Source of the DNA: Flavobacteriaceae bacterium UBA1115
GTDB lineage: Bacteria; Bacteroidota; Bacteroidia; Flavobacteriales; Flavobacteriaceae
DNA: 23,002 nucleotides
Direction of reading: 5' to 3'
Assembly (NCBI GenBank): GCA_002313325.1
Contig: DCBE01000025.1
Location: 1-23,002, forward strand
The notes below the pieces were generated by a model that was not told where the DNA came from, searched no databases, and was given only the letters and a program-made list of their open reading frames with translations. Below are positions 15,419 through 23,002 of the stretch, one piece after another. Positions within the stretch are counted from its first letter, which is position 1. Every line of letters begins with the position of its first letter. Both the position numbers and the translations under genes were made by a program.

Positions 15419-16501
15419 ATGGAAAACAATCCAAAAATGCGTCAATGGCTTAACAATTTTGAGCTGGACCATCCTTTAGTAATCGCAGGACCTTGCAGTG
15501 CTGAAACTGAAGAGCAAGTGCTTAAAATCGCACACCAACTCAAAGACACAGACGTTACGGCTTATCGCGCAGGGATCTGGAAGCCACGTACCCGCCCCGG
15601 AAACTTTGAAGGAGTTGGTGCTATTGGCCTTAAGTGGTTGCAACGTGTTAAAGAAGATACAGGACTTATGACCTGTACTGAAGTGGCCAACCGCGCCCAC
15701 GTGCAACTGGCATTGGAGCACGACATAGACGTGTTGTGGATCGGTGCCCGCTCAACGGTAAGTCCGTTTATCGTACAAGAAATTGCCGATGCACTTGAAG
15801 GTACCGACAAGATTGTATTAGTCAAAAACCCTGTAAACCCAGACTTGTCTTTATGGCTAGGGGGAATTGAGCGTTTATACACTGCAAACATTAAAAATCT
15901 AGGGGTTATCCACAGAGGATTCTCTACCTATGAAAAAACAAAATACCGCAACAACCCAGAATGGCAAATCGTAGTAGAATTGCAAAACCGTTTCCCTGAG
16001 CTGCCGTTAATTTGTGATCCTTCGCATATTGCAGGACGTCGCGATATTTTACAAGACATCTGCCAAACAGCACTTGACCTAAACTTTGACGGTTTGATGA
16101 TAGAGTCGCATTGGGATCCGGACAATGCTTGGAGCGATGCCGCGCAGCAGATTACGCCAGATACGCTGATTAAAATGATGGAAGACTTGAAAATCCGTAA
16201 AGAAACAGACGACGATGCCGAATACAAAAACAAGCTTAACACTATGCGTACCCAAATTGACGTGATCGATGCCAGTTTGTTGGAAAGCCTGAGCAAGCGT
16301 ATGAATGTCGCCAATGAAATTGGAGCACTCAAAAAATCGCATAATGTGGCCGTATTGCAATCCAAAAGGTGGAACGAAATTTTGGGTAAAATGATTTTGG
16401 ACGGTGATGAAAGGGGCTTAAGCAAGGAATTTATCCTACGCATATTTAAGGCCATCCACCAAGAATCCATCAACCACCAAGAACAGATCATCAACGGTTA
16501 A
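15419..16501 (+). CDS. Bifunctional DAHP synthase / chorismate mutase (type II, C-terminal mutase)
   Basis: 360 residues that join the first shikimate step to the branch-point step. Residues 1-260 are a type I-beta DAHP synthase: AGPCSAET at 23-30, KPRTRPGNFEG at 55-65, CDPSHIAGRR at 199-208, and metal ligands Cys25, His229-type in ESHWDPDNAW. Residues 270-358 are an AroQ chorismate mutase: LNTMRTQIDVIDASLL with Arg277, SKRMNVANEIGALK with Arg294 and Lys305-306, and RWNEILGKM. The mutase is at the C-terminus, the opposite of the Bacillus order; Porphyromonas gingivalis has the same order, and there prephenate acting at the mutase inhibits the synthase. It supplies the only chorismate mutase visible in this operon. 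Confidence 0.95.
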   Translation: MENNPKMRQWLNNFELDHPLVIAGPCSAETEEQVLKIAHQLKDTDVTAYRAGIWKPRTRPGNFEGVGAIGLKWLQRVKEDTGLMTCTEVANRAHVQLALEHDIDVLWIGARSTVSPFIVQEIADALEGTDKIVLVKNPVNPDLSLWLGGIERLYTANIKNLGVIHRGFSTYEKTKYRNNPEWQIVVELQNRFPELPLICDPSHIAGRRDILQDICQTALDLNFDGLMIESHWDPDNAWSDAAQQITPDTLIKMMEDLKIRKETDDDAEYKNKLNTMRTQIDVIDASLLESLSKRMNVANEIGALKKSHNVAVLQSKRWNEILGKMILDGDERGLSKEFILRIFKAIHQESINHQEQIING

Positions 16502-16535
16502 TGTGTATATACCAAAAATCAGTTAATTTGGCTGT

Positions 16536-17483
16536 ATGACAGGCGTCGTATACAAATCAACGGGAAGCTGGTATCACGTAAAAGATGCCCAGGGTAAACT
16601 TATCCCCTGTCGCATTAAAGGGAAGTTCCGTATCGAAGGGCTTACCAGCACCAGTCCTGTGGCCGTTGGCGACGTGGTGGGGGTAACACTAAAAGACACC
16701 CAAGACGGACAGGAAGGCGTGATTACTGATATTCAAACACGCAAGAATTATATCGTGCGTAAGTCTGTGAATCTGTCCAAACAAATTCACATCATTGCTG
16801 CAAACATCGATCGTGCTTTTTTATTGGTTACTCTCAATAGCCCGCCTACCTATCCCGCTTTTATCGATCGCTTTTTGGCCACCGCGGAGGCTTACGGTAT
16901 TGATGCGGTATTACTTTTTAACAAAGAAGATGCCTATAATAAATCTGATACCGAGCGAATGCGCAGCATGAAAAAGCTGTATAAAAACATAGGATACACC
17001 TGCTTGGAGATTTCTGCCTTAAAGCGTACAAATTTGGAAGCTGTCAAAACGATGATGGAAGGCAAAACCTGCATGCTCTCTGGGCACAGTGGTGTAGGAA
17101 AATCGACCTTGGTAAATGCCTTGGCACCAGGGCTAAAGATCAAAACGTCAGACATCTCTGCCCAGCACCAGCAAGGGCAACATACGACCACGTTTGCCGA
17201 AATGCACGATTTGGATTTTAATGCCCGCATTGTGGATACACCTGGGATTCGTGGCTTTGGTCTTGTTAATATGGTGGCAGCAGAAATGGGCTACTACTTT
17301 CGCGAATTTATAACTGTAAAAGACGCTTGTAAGTTTAACAACTGCCTACACCTAGAGGAACCCAAATGTGCTGTTAAAGCAGCCGTTGAAGCAGCTGAAA
17401 TAGCCCCTTCACGCTATAAGAGTTATGTGCAAATGTTGGCAGGAGACGATCAACACTATCGAACTGATTTTTGGGACTCATGA
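16536..17483 (+). CDS. rsgA: Ribosome small subunit-dependent GTPase A
   Basis: A 315-residue circularly permuted GTPase that helps mature the 30S subunit. Domains in order: N-terminal OB fold (1-75), GTPase with the permuted motif order G4 NKED at 129-132, G1 GHSGVGKST at 183-191 and G3 DTPG at 234-237, and a C-terminal zinc knuckle with Cys265, Cys270, His272, Cys278. It lies 34 bases after the DAHP synthase gene with no hairpin terminator between, so read-through from the aromatic operon is plausible. It overlaps dtd in an ATGA. Confidence 0.96.
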   Translation: MTGVVYKSTGSWYHVKDAQGKLIPCRIKGKFRIEGLTSTSPVAVGDVVGVTLKDTQDGQEGVITDIQTRKNYIVRKSVNLSKQIHIIAANIDRAFLLVTLNSPPTYPAFIDRFLATAEAYGIDAVLLFNKEDAYNKSDTERMRSMKKLYKNIGYTCLEISALKRTNLEAVKTMMEGKTCMLSGHSGVGKSTLVNALAPGLKIKTSDISAQHQQGQHTTTFAEMHDLDFNARIVDTPGIRGFGLVNMVAAEMGYYFREFITVKDACKFNNCLHLEEPKCAVKAAVEAAEIAPSRYKSYVQMLAGDDQHYRTDFWDS

Positions 17484-17935
17484 GAGCCGTAATACAACGT
17501 GTATCTTCAGCCAAAGTAACAGCTAACAAAACCCATGAGGCAAGCATTGGGCGCGGCTTGTTGGTGCTCTTGGGCATAACGCAGTCCGATACAATGGAAG
17601 ACCTAGATTGGCTAGTAAATAAAATCATCCATATGCGTATTTTCAATGACGAAGTAGCCGTGATGAACAAGAGTGTACTGGATATTGCTGGCGAATTGTT
17701 GGTTGTTAGTCAGTTTACGCTTTATGCGCAAACCAAAAAAGGCAACAGACCTTATTATGCTCGGGCAGCAGGCCATGAAATAGCCGTTACACTTTACTCA
17801 CATTTTTTACAAAAAGCGACTCAGCTTATTGGAAAACCCGTACAGAGCGGTATTTTTGGTGCAGATATGCGAATCGATTTGACAAACGATGGTCCGGTAA
17901 CGATTATCATCGACTCAAAAAACAAAGACTTATGA
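17480..17935 (+). CDS. dtd: D-aminoacyl-tRNA deacylase
   Basis: A 151-residue proofreading enzyme that removes D-amino acids (and glycine) wrongly attached to tRNA. The family N-terminus MRAVIQRVSSAKV begins at ATG 17480; an in-frame TTG at 17471 is rejected. The SQFTL motif is at 77-81, and the Gly-cisPro motif region is NDGPVT at 136-141, which replaces the more usual NxGPVT with Asp at the variable position. It overlaps rsgA and the MazG-like gene, each by 4 bases. Confidence 0.95.
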   Translation: MRAVIQRVSSAKVTANKTHEASIGRGLLVLLGITQSDTMEDLDWLVNKIIHMRIFNDEVAVMNKSVLDIAGELLVVSQFTLYAQTKKGNRPYYARAAGHEIAVTLYSHFLQKATQLIGKPVQSGIFGADMRIDLTNDGPVTIIIDSKNKDL

Positions 17936-18261
17936 ATATTCAAGATGCCCAAAAAGCCGTTGATGCATGGATTGAGAAACACGGCGTCCGTTACTTTAAT
18001 GAGTTGACCAATATGGCGCAATTGACTGAGGAGGTTGGGGAAGTAGCCCGCATTATTGCACGCAGATATGGCGAGCAATCTGAAAAGGAAGGCGATAAGG
18101 GCAAGGACTTGGGCGAAGAATTAGCCGATGTACTTTTTGTATTGCTTTGTCTGGCCAATCAAACCGATACCGATTTGCAAGCAGCATTTGATAAAAAGCT
18201 AGACCTAAAGGCATCTCGTGACCACAAACGTCACCACAACAACCCCAAGCTACGTTTATGA
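17932..18261 (+). CDS. MazG-like nucleotide pyrophosphohydrolase
   Basis: 109 residues with the all-alpha NTP pyrophosphatase signature: EEVGE at 33-37 and EELAD at 62-66, which supply the Mg-binding carboxylates, with a helical segment between. Members hydrolyse non-canonical or excess (d)NTPs to monophosphates. It is a short single-domain form, not the two-domain MazG. The C-terminus is rich in His, Arg and Lys (DHKRHHNNPKLRL). Substrate is unknown. It is coupled to dtd and aroA by ATGA overlaps, a clustering also seen in other Bacteroidota as I recall. Confidence 0.88.
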   Translation: MNIQDAQKAVDAWIEKHGVRYFNELTNMAQLTEEVGEVARIIARRYGEQSEKEGDKGKDLGEELADVLFVLLCLANQTDTDLQAAFDKKLDLKASRDHKRHHNNPKLRL

Positions 18262-19487
18262 GCAGCATAAGACTCACACACGCTTCGCAAGCACTTAAAG
18301 GCAATTGCCAAATAACAGGTTCCAAAAGTGAATCTAACCGGCTGCTGATACTCCAAGCATTATTTCCAACATTGGTCTTAGATAACCTGTCTAATTCCGA
18401 CGATACCCAAGCCATGCGACGCGGACTCTCTTCCAGTGACCAGACTATAGATATTGGACACGCAGGGACCACCATGCGCTTTTTGACTTCCTATTTTGCC
18501 ACAACTCCAAGTGTGGAAAAAGTGCTGACCGGTTCGAAGCGGATGCAAGAGCGACCCATCAAACTATTGGTGGATGCATTGCGTTCTATTGGAGCAGTTG
18601 TTGACTACGTAAAAAATGAGGGCTACCCGCCCTTGCGTATTTTGGGCAAGGCCATAAGCACCACAAGGGTTTCCTTAGCTGCCCATGTGAGTAGCCAGTA
18701 CATTACCTCGTTAATGTTGGTCGCACCCAAGTTGCCCAACGGACTAGAGATTGTCTTGGCAGGTGAAATTACTTCTGTGCCTTATATCAACATGACCTGC
18801 GCACTTTTGCAACGGGTGGGCATAGATGCAACTTTCTCGGGCCATAGCATTCGTATTCTACCACAACAGCGCATTGACGCCAAAACCCTTACGGTGGAGT
18901 CTGACTGGAGTTCTGCATCCTATCATTTTAGCATGGTTGCCTTGGCGCAATTAGCCGATGTGTCTATCAACAGCTATGTTCCCAACAGCTTGCAAGGCGA
19001 TAGTGTATTGGTTGATATTTATGCCCAATTGGGCGTGACCGCAACGTTTGTCGGACACAAACTACAACTTACAAAATCCGACAAGGTGCAATCGCATATC
19101 ACGCTCGATTTAATCAAAGCACCTGATATTGCACAAACCATTGCAGTTACGTGCTACGGCTTGGGTGTTTCCTGTAATTTGACGGGACTACACACCCTAA
19201 AAATAAAAGAAACCGATCGATTGGTGGCGTTGCAAACCGAATTGACCAAACTGGGGGCAAACATCCGCATTACGGAAGACAGTCTTCATCTCGATGCTCG
19301 AAAAGGTGATATTGTTGCTGATGTTGCCATAGACACTTACCACGACCACCGTATGGCTATGGCTTTTGCGCCCTTGGCCTTAAGTGTTCCCATCGTGATA
19401 AACGACGCTGATGTGGTATCCAAATCCTACCCAAGCTTTTGGGATGACCTGATCTCACTAGGTTTTTTCATCGACTCCAATAAATAA
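18258..19487 (+). CDS. aroA: 3-phosphoshikimate 1-carboxyvinyltransferase (EPSP synthase)
   Basis: Sixth step of the shikimate pathway: joins PEP to shikimate 3-phosphate. 409 residues, slightly short of the common 425-445. Motifs are TGSKSESNRLL at 20-30 (Lys23, Ser24, Arg28), GHAGTTMRFL at 67-76 (in place of NAGTAMR), VSSQYITSL at 145-153, the catalytic Asp290 in KAPDIAQ, KETDRL at 317-322 and DHRMAM at 363-368. It closes a four-gene overlapping set with rsgA, dtd and the MazG-like gene and may belong to the same transcript as the aromatic operon upstream, which would bring it under the leader attenuator. Confidence 0.96.
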   Translation: MSSIRLTHASQALKGNCQITGSKSESNRLLILQALFPTLVLDNLSNSDDTQAMRRGLSSSDQTIDIGHAGTTMRFLTSYFATTPSVEKVLTGSKRMQERPIKLLVDALRSIGAVVDYVKNEGYPPLRILGKAISTTRVSLAAHVSSQYITSLMLVAPKLPNGLEIVLAGEITSVPYINMTCALLQRVGIDATFSGHSIRILPQQRIDAKTLTVESDWSSASYHFSMVALAQLADVSINSYVPNSLQGDSVLVDIYAQLGVTATFVGHKLQLTKSDKVQSHITLDLIKAPDIAQTIAVTCYGLGVSCNLTGLHTLKIKETDRLVALQTELTKLGANIRITEDSLHLDARKGDIVADVAIDTYHDHRMAMAFAPLALSVPIVINDADVVSKSYPSFWDDLISLGFFIDSNK

Positions 19488-19499
19488 TCGGTCAAATCC

Positions 19500-19531
19500 T
19501 TGACAACCCCTATGCTGGTGCAGTATATTAG
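19500..19531 (+). promoter_or_regulatory. Candidate promoter for queA-rlmN
   Basis: TTG 19500-19502, 21 bases, then TATATTAG 19524-19531, matching TAnnTTTG at all but one base. It lies in the 62-base gap between aroA and queA and would give a start of transcription near 19535. Moderate support only. Confidence 0.45.
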
Positions 19532-19549
19532 CGCCTTGAAAAAATTGAT

Positions 19550-20599
19550 ATGAAACTCTCTCACTTTAACTTTGATCTTCCAGAAAATTTACTTGCCGAA
19601 CACCCAGCAGAACACCGCGATGAGTCTAAACTCATGGTTTTGCACCGCGAAACGCAAACCATTGAGCACAAAACCTTTAAAGACATCACCGAATATTTCG
19701 ACGAAGGTGATGTGATGGCGCTCAATAATACCAAAGTATTTCCGGCACGCTTGATGGGTAACAAAGAAAAAACAGGAGCCAAGATTGAGGTATTCTTGTT
19801 AAGAGAGTTAAATAAAGAACAACGCCTTTGGGATGTGTTGGTTGATCCAGCGAGAAAAATCCGTATCGGTAACAAGCTTTATTTTGGTGAAGACGAATCG
19901 TTGGTGGCAGAGGTCATTGACAATACAACATCGCGGGGCAGAACACTGCGCTTTTTGTTTGACGGAAGCTATGATGAGTTTCGTGTTAAGTTAAAAGAGC
20001 TTGGCCAAACGCCACTGCCAAAATACATCAAACGTGCAGAGGAAGATTATGACCGTGAGCGCTATCAGACCATATACGCCAAGCATGAAGGGGCAGTAGC
20101 TGCACCCACAGCAGGACTTCATTTTTCCAAGCACGTATTGAAGCGTTTGGAGATCAAGGGGGTTGACTTGGCTGAACTAACACTTCACGTTGGTTTGGGT
20201 ACGTTTAACCCTGTTGAGGTTGAAGATCTTTCCAAACACAAAATGGATTCTGAAGAATTGACTATTGATGCGAGTTCTGCATATATTGTGAACAGGGCCA
20301 AAGCCGCAGGTCATCGCATTTGTGCTGTTGGAACAACTTCCATGCGCGCACTAGAATCTTCGGTTTCTTCCAGCGGCACCTTGAATCCATACCAAGGATG
20401 GACGCATAAATTTATATTTCCACCTTATGACTTTAAGATAGGAGACGCCATGGTTACCAACTTCCACTTGCCAAAATCAACCTTGTTGATGATGGTATCG
20501 GCGTTTGCTGGACACGATTTCATCAAAAGAGCTTATGATGAAGCCATAAGACGTAAATATCGCTTTTACTCCTACGGAGATGCGATGCTTATTATCTAA
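19550..20599 (+). CDS. queA: S-adenosylmethionine:tRNA ribosyltransferase-isomerase
   Basis: Transfers the ribosyl part of SAM to 7-aminomethyl-7-deazaguanine in tRNA to form epoxyqueuosine. 349 residues, the family's normal length. The N-terminus FDLPENLLAEHPAEHRDESKL matches the LP..LIA..P...RD.S signature; further family segments are MALNNTKVFPARL near 63, the LLRE-WDVLVDPARKI region, PLPKYIKRAEEDYDRERYQT near 155-175, VAAPTAGLHFS near 184 and VTNFHLPKSTLLMMVSAFAG near 300. rlmN follows after 6 bases. Confidence 0.97.
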   Translation: MKLSHFNFDLPENLLAEHPAEHRDESKLMVLHRETQTIEHKTFKDITEYFDEGDVMALNNTKVFPARLMGNKEKTGAKIEVFLLRELNKEQRLWDVLVDPARKIRIGNKLYFGEDESLVAEVIDNTTSRGRTLRFLFDGSYDEFRVKLKELGQTPLPKYIKRAEEDYDRERYQTIYAKHEGAVAAPTAGLHFSKHVLKRLEIKGVDLAELTLHVGLGTFNPVEVEDLSKHKMDSEELTIDASSAYIVNRAKAAGHRICAVGTTSMRALESSVSSSGTLNPYQGWTHKFIFPPYDFKIGDAMVTNFHLPKSTLLMMVSAFAGHDFIKRAYDEAIRRKYRFYSYGDAMLII

Positions 20600-20605
20600 C
20601 AACTC

Positions 20606-21646
20606 ATGAGCGAGGTTAAAAGAGATATACGTCGTTACACAAAGGAAGAAATATGTTCTTTTTTTGTCTCACATAACGCACCATCTTTTCACGGCAATCA
20701 AGTTTATGAATGGTTGTGGCAAAAGGCAGCAATTGATTTCGGTCAAATGACCAACCTTTCCAAAGCACACCGTGCATTGCTCGACCAGCACTTTAAAATC
20801 AACCACACTAATATTGCCAAAGTGCAAATTAGCGAAGATGGCACCATCAAAAATGCGGTACGCCTTTTTGACGGCAAGGTGGTGGAGTCTGTTTTGATTC
20901 CTGCCAAGACCCGTTCCACGGCTTGTGTTTCCAGCCAGGTGGGGTGTAGTCTTGATTGTACTTTTTGTGCCACTGCCCAACTCAAAAGGATGCGCAACCT
21001 CAATCCTGACGAGATTTTTGACCAAGTGGCCATGCTAAACAAACAAAGTTTAGAACACTTCGATCGTCCGCTATCTAATATTGTTTTTATGGGTATGGGT
21101 GAGCCCATGATGAATTATCCCAATGTGATGAAGGCGATTGCTAAAATCACGAGTACAAAGGGAATGGGCATTTCTCCAAGACGTATTACCGTTTCCACTT
21201 CGGGGATTCCGAAGATGATCATCAAAATGGCAGACGAACATTCGCGCTTTAGGCTGGCGGTTTCCCTGCACAGCGCTATTGAAGAAACTCGAAACCAAAT
21301 CATGCCGTTTAGTACTTCTTTTCCGCTTACCGACTTGCAAGATTCTATACAATACTGGTTTAGCAAAACCAAGGAACGTGTTACTTACGAGTATGTTGTT
21401 TGGAAAGATATTAACGACACCGCAGTTGAAATCGATGCCTTGGTAAGGTTTTGTAAAAAGACCCCGTCAAAGGTTAATTTGATCGAATACAATCCCGTAG
21501 GAAACGTTCAGTTTAACCAAGCCAATGACGATGCCATTAATCAGTATGTGTGCGCACTTGAAAAAAGCTATATTCCTGTAACCATAAGACGCTCGCGCGG
21601 CAAGGATATTGATGCAGCTTGTGGGCAATTGGCCAATAAATCCTAG
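20606..21646 (+). CDS. rlmN: Dual-specificity 23S rRNA (A2503-C2) / tRNA (A37-C2) methyltransferase
   Basis: A radical SAM enzyme that methylates adenosine C2 in 23S rRNA and in some tRNAs. 346 residues. The 4Fe-4S motif CSLDCTFC has Cys114, Cys118 and Cys121; GMGEPMMNY is the SAM-binding GGE-type strand; Cys339 in DIDAACGQLA is the cysteine that carries the methyl group in the family. These features indicate RlmN and not the Cfr resistance enzyme, although the two are related. It is 6 bases after queA, so two SAM-using RNA modification genes share a transcript. Confidence 0.96.
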   Translation: MSEVKRDIRRYTKEEICSFFVSHNAPSFHGNQVYEWLWQKAAIDFGQMTNLSKAHRALLDQHFKINHTNIAKVQISEDGTIKNAVRLFDGKVVESVLIPAKTRSTACVSSQVGCSLDCTFCATAQLKRMRNLNPDEIFDQVAMLNKQSLEHFDRPLSNIVFMGMGEPMMNYPNVMKAIAKITSTKGMGISPRRITVSTSGIPKMIIKMADEHSRFRLAVSLHSAIEETRNQIMPFSTSFPLTDLQDSIQYWFSKTKERVTYEYVVWKDINDTAVEIDALVRFCKKTPSKVNLIEYNPVGNVQFNQANDDAINQYVCALEKSYIPVTIRRSRGKDIDAACGQLANKS

Positions 21647-21668
21647 CTCAATATTCAAAATCAGTTGC

Positions 21669-21703
21669 TTAGCAAATTGCTAAAACACTATATTGTATAT
21701 TTA
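21669..21703 (+). promoter_or_regulatory. Palindrome and candidate promoter before the polyprenyl synthase gene
   Basis: TTAGCAA (21669-21675) and TTGCTAA (21677-21683) form a perfect 7-bp inverted repeat around one A. The TTG of its right arm (21677-21679) is followed after 16 bases by TATATTTA (21696-21703), one mismatch from TAnnTTTG. The promoter spacing is shorter than ideal. The palindrome could be an operator overlapping the minus-33 element. Confidence 0.4.
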
Positions 21704-21710
21704 TGCCCCA

Positions 21711-22688
21711 ATGAAAATTGTAGACCAGCTTAAAAAACCCATTGCCAAAGAGATGGAGCTATTTGAGGACAAGTTTTCCTTATCTATGCGCTCGCACGTG
21801 GCACTCCTTAATCGTATAACATACTATATCGTCAATCGCAAGGGAAAGCAAATGCGCCCGATGTTTGTTTTTATGGTGGCCAAAATGCTAGAAGAAAAAG
21901 AGGTTAACGAACGTTGCTACCGCGCTGCTTCTGTAATAGAACTTATTCACACCGCCACGCTTGTTCACGACGATGTTGTGGACGAAAGCTACCAGCGCCG
22001 CGGATTCTTTTCTATAAATGCGCTGTGGAAAAATAAAATTGCCGTATTGGTGGGCGACTATTTGCTTTCAAAAGGCTTGCTGCTCTGTATCGATCATAAA
22101 GATTTTGACTTATTGGAAATAATATCGGTTGCCGTTCGTGAAATGAGTGAGGGGGAATTGATGCAAATTGAGAAAACCCGAAGATTGGACATAGACGAGT
22201 CCATTTATATGGAAATAATACGTCAAAAAACAGCCACATTGATCGCTTCTTGCTGTGCACTTGGCGCCGCATCGGTTCATGCCAGTGCCGAAACCGTTGA
22301 TCAATTGCGTCAGTTTGGTGAGGATATCGGTATCGCTTTTCAAATAAAAGACGACCTCTTTGACTACGGCGAGACCAAAATTGGAAAGCCTACGGGAATT
22401 GATATCCGTGAGAAAAAAATGACCCTTCCGCTTATTCATGTCATTAATAAATCGGATAAAAAGAAAAAAAAGTGGTTAATTCAATCTATTAGACATCACA
22501 ACAAAGACAAAAAGCGCGTTAAGCATGTCATTGCCTTTGTCAAAGAACAGGGCGGATTGGACTACGCGACCGCACAAATGCACGCCTATAAAGACAAGGC
22601 ATTGGCGCAACTTCAAGCCTTCCCAAAAAACGAATTTCGAGATGCATTAGAAGAAATGGTCCGTTATGTGATTGAGCGTAAGAAATAA
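21711..22688 (+). CDS. Polyprenyl diphosphate synthase (long-chain trans-prenyltransferase)
   Basis: Extends allylic diphosphates with isopentenyl diphosphate, most likely for the menaquinone side chain. 325 residues. First aspartate-rich motif VHDDVVDE (Asp87-Asp91), second motif IKDDLFDYGE (Asp214-Asp218), and the IPP site KGKQMRP at 44-50. The residue five before the first Asp is small (Ala82), as in long-chain synthases, not aromatic as in farnesyl/geranylgeranyl enzymes. Exact chain length cannot be determined. ATG 21711 is preferred to an in-frame TTG at 21693 because the promoter-like element overlaps the latter. dnaG starts 38 bases downstream. Confidence 0.92.
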   Translation: MKIVDQLKKPIAKEMELFEDKFSLSMRSHVALLNRITYYIVNRKGKQMRPMFVFMVAKMLEEKEVNERCYRAASVIELIHTATLVHDDVVDESYQRRGFFSINALWKNKIAVLVGDYLLSKGLLLCIDHKDFDLLEIISVAVREMSEGELMQIEKTRRLDIDESIYMEIIRQKTATLIASCCALGAASVHASAETVDQLRQFGEDIGIAFQIKDDLFDYGETKIGKPTGIDIREKKMTLPLIHVINKSDKKKKKWLIQSIRHHNKDKKRVKHVIAFVKEQGGLDYATAQMHAYKDKALAQLQAFPKNEFRDALEEMVRYVIERKK

Positions 22689-22726
22689 CGTTGCCAAATT
22701 ATGTATTTTAGGGCTTATTTTATTCG

Positions 22727-23002
22727 ATGATACATAAATCCACCATAGACGCTGTTTTTGATACTGCCCGATTAGAGGAGGTTATTGGTGATTTTGTGCA
22801 GCTTAAAAAGTCGGGCACTAATTTCAAAGGCTTAAGTCCGTTTACCGACGAGCGTTCTCCGAGTTTTATGGTATCTCCTGTAAAGCAAATCTGGAAAGAC
22901 TTTTCCAGCGGTAAGGGAGGTAATGTGGTTGCCTTCTTGATGGAGCACGAACATTTTTCTTATCCAGAGGCTATACGCTACTTGGCTAAAAAATACAATA
23001 TT
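22727..23002 (+). CDS. dnaG: DNA primase, 5' part (zinc-finger-like domain without zinc ligands)
   Basis: 92 codons are present before the window ends. The frame starts at ATG 22727 (MIHKSTIDAVFD) and shows the N-terminal primase module: LEEVIGDFVQLKKSG, GLSPFTDERSPSFMVSP, KDFSSGKGGNVVAFLME and YPEAIRYLAKKYNI. These align with the CHC2-type zinc domain of DnaG, but the expected Cys/His/Cys/Cys ligands read Ser37, Thr40, Asp58 and Ser61. The fold segments around them are conserved. The catalytic TOPRIM domain lies beyond the window, so identity rests on this module. DnaG makes RNA primers for replication. Confidence 0.88.
   Translation, partial: MIHKSTIDAVFDTARLEEVIGDFVQLKKSGTNFKGLSPFTDERSPSFMVSPVKQIWKDFSSGKGGNVVAFLMEHEHFSYPEAIRYLAKKYNI

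Noticed and set aside
14726..15472. Minus-strand open frame of 248 codons
   Set aside because: Antisense to tyrA, whose motifs are all intact; composition is Ser/Ala rich as expected for a shadow frame.
20606..21646. Cfr-type antibiotic resistance methyltransferase
   Set aside because: The sequence has the RlmN features and sits in a housekeeping setting with queA; no sign of transfer.

Overview
This window is a stretch of chromosome from a member of the Bacteroidota, most likely a flavobacterium. The evidence is a GLPGLI-family secreted protein beside a TonB-dependent outer-membrane receptor, promoters of the Bacteroidota type (TTG, 18-21 bases, TAnnTTTG), starts without Shine-Dalgarno sequences, a DAHP synthase with a C-terminal chorismate mutase, a homoserine O-acetyltransferase methionine route, and a moderately AT-rich sequence. 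Nearly all genes are on the + strand. It is mostly a dense housekeeping region, without prophage, insertion sequence, CRISPR array, tRNA or rRNA that I can see.

Layout. 1-454: 3' part of the pyruvate dehydrogenase E1 beta gene. 474-2813: membrane pyrophosphatase. 2806-3426 (minus): deoxynucleoside kinase. 3538-8059: envelope block (GLPGLI protein, TonB-dependent receptor-type barrel, DUF6588-type protein). 8066-12166: methionine/SAM operon metK - O-acetylhomoserine sulfhydrylase - metX-like acyltransferase - OsmC-like protein, preceded by a promoter and a SAM-II-type riboswitch. 12167-12410: non-coding stretch with a GC-rich inverted repeat. 12411-16501: aromatic amino acid operon pheA - aminotransferase - tyrA - DAHP synthase/chorismate mutase, preceded by a promoter, a 21-codon Phe/Tyr-rich leader peptide and an intrinsic terminator. 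16536-19487: rsgA - dtd - MazG-like - aroA, tightly overlapped and possibly a continuation of the aromatic operon. 19550-21646: queA and rlmN. 21711-22688: polyprenyl diphosphate synthase. 22727-end: 5' part of dnaG.

The two most interesting items are regulatory RNAs. (1) Upstream of metK the SAM-II-like aptamer is followed by two mutually exclusive helices: a 10-bp hairpin ending 3 bases before the metK ATG, and an 11-bp helix between the aptamer loop and the loop of that hairpin. This reads as a complete two-state translational switch. (2) Upstream of pheA is a classical ribosome-dependent attenuator: a leader peptide with 8 Phe/Tyr in 21 residues, a candidate antiterminator pairing and a terminator with seven T, transcribed from a promoter so close that the leader mRNA must be leaderless or nearly so.

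How the genes work together: the methionine block makes homocysteine from homoserine and sulfide and SAM from methionine, with SAM feeding back through the riboswitch. The aromatic block supplies entry into the shikimate pathway (DAHP synthase), EPSP synthase, chorismate mutase and the branches to Phe and Tyr, with charged tRNA-Phe/tRNA-Tyr feeding back through the leader. queA and rlmN both use SAM to modify RNA.
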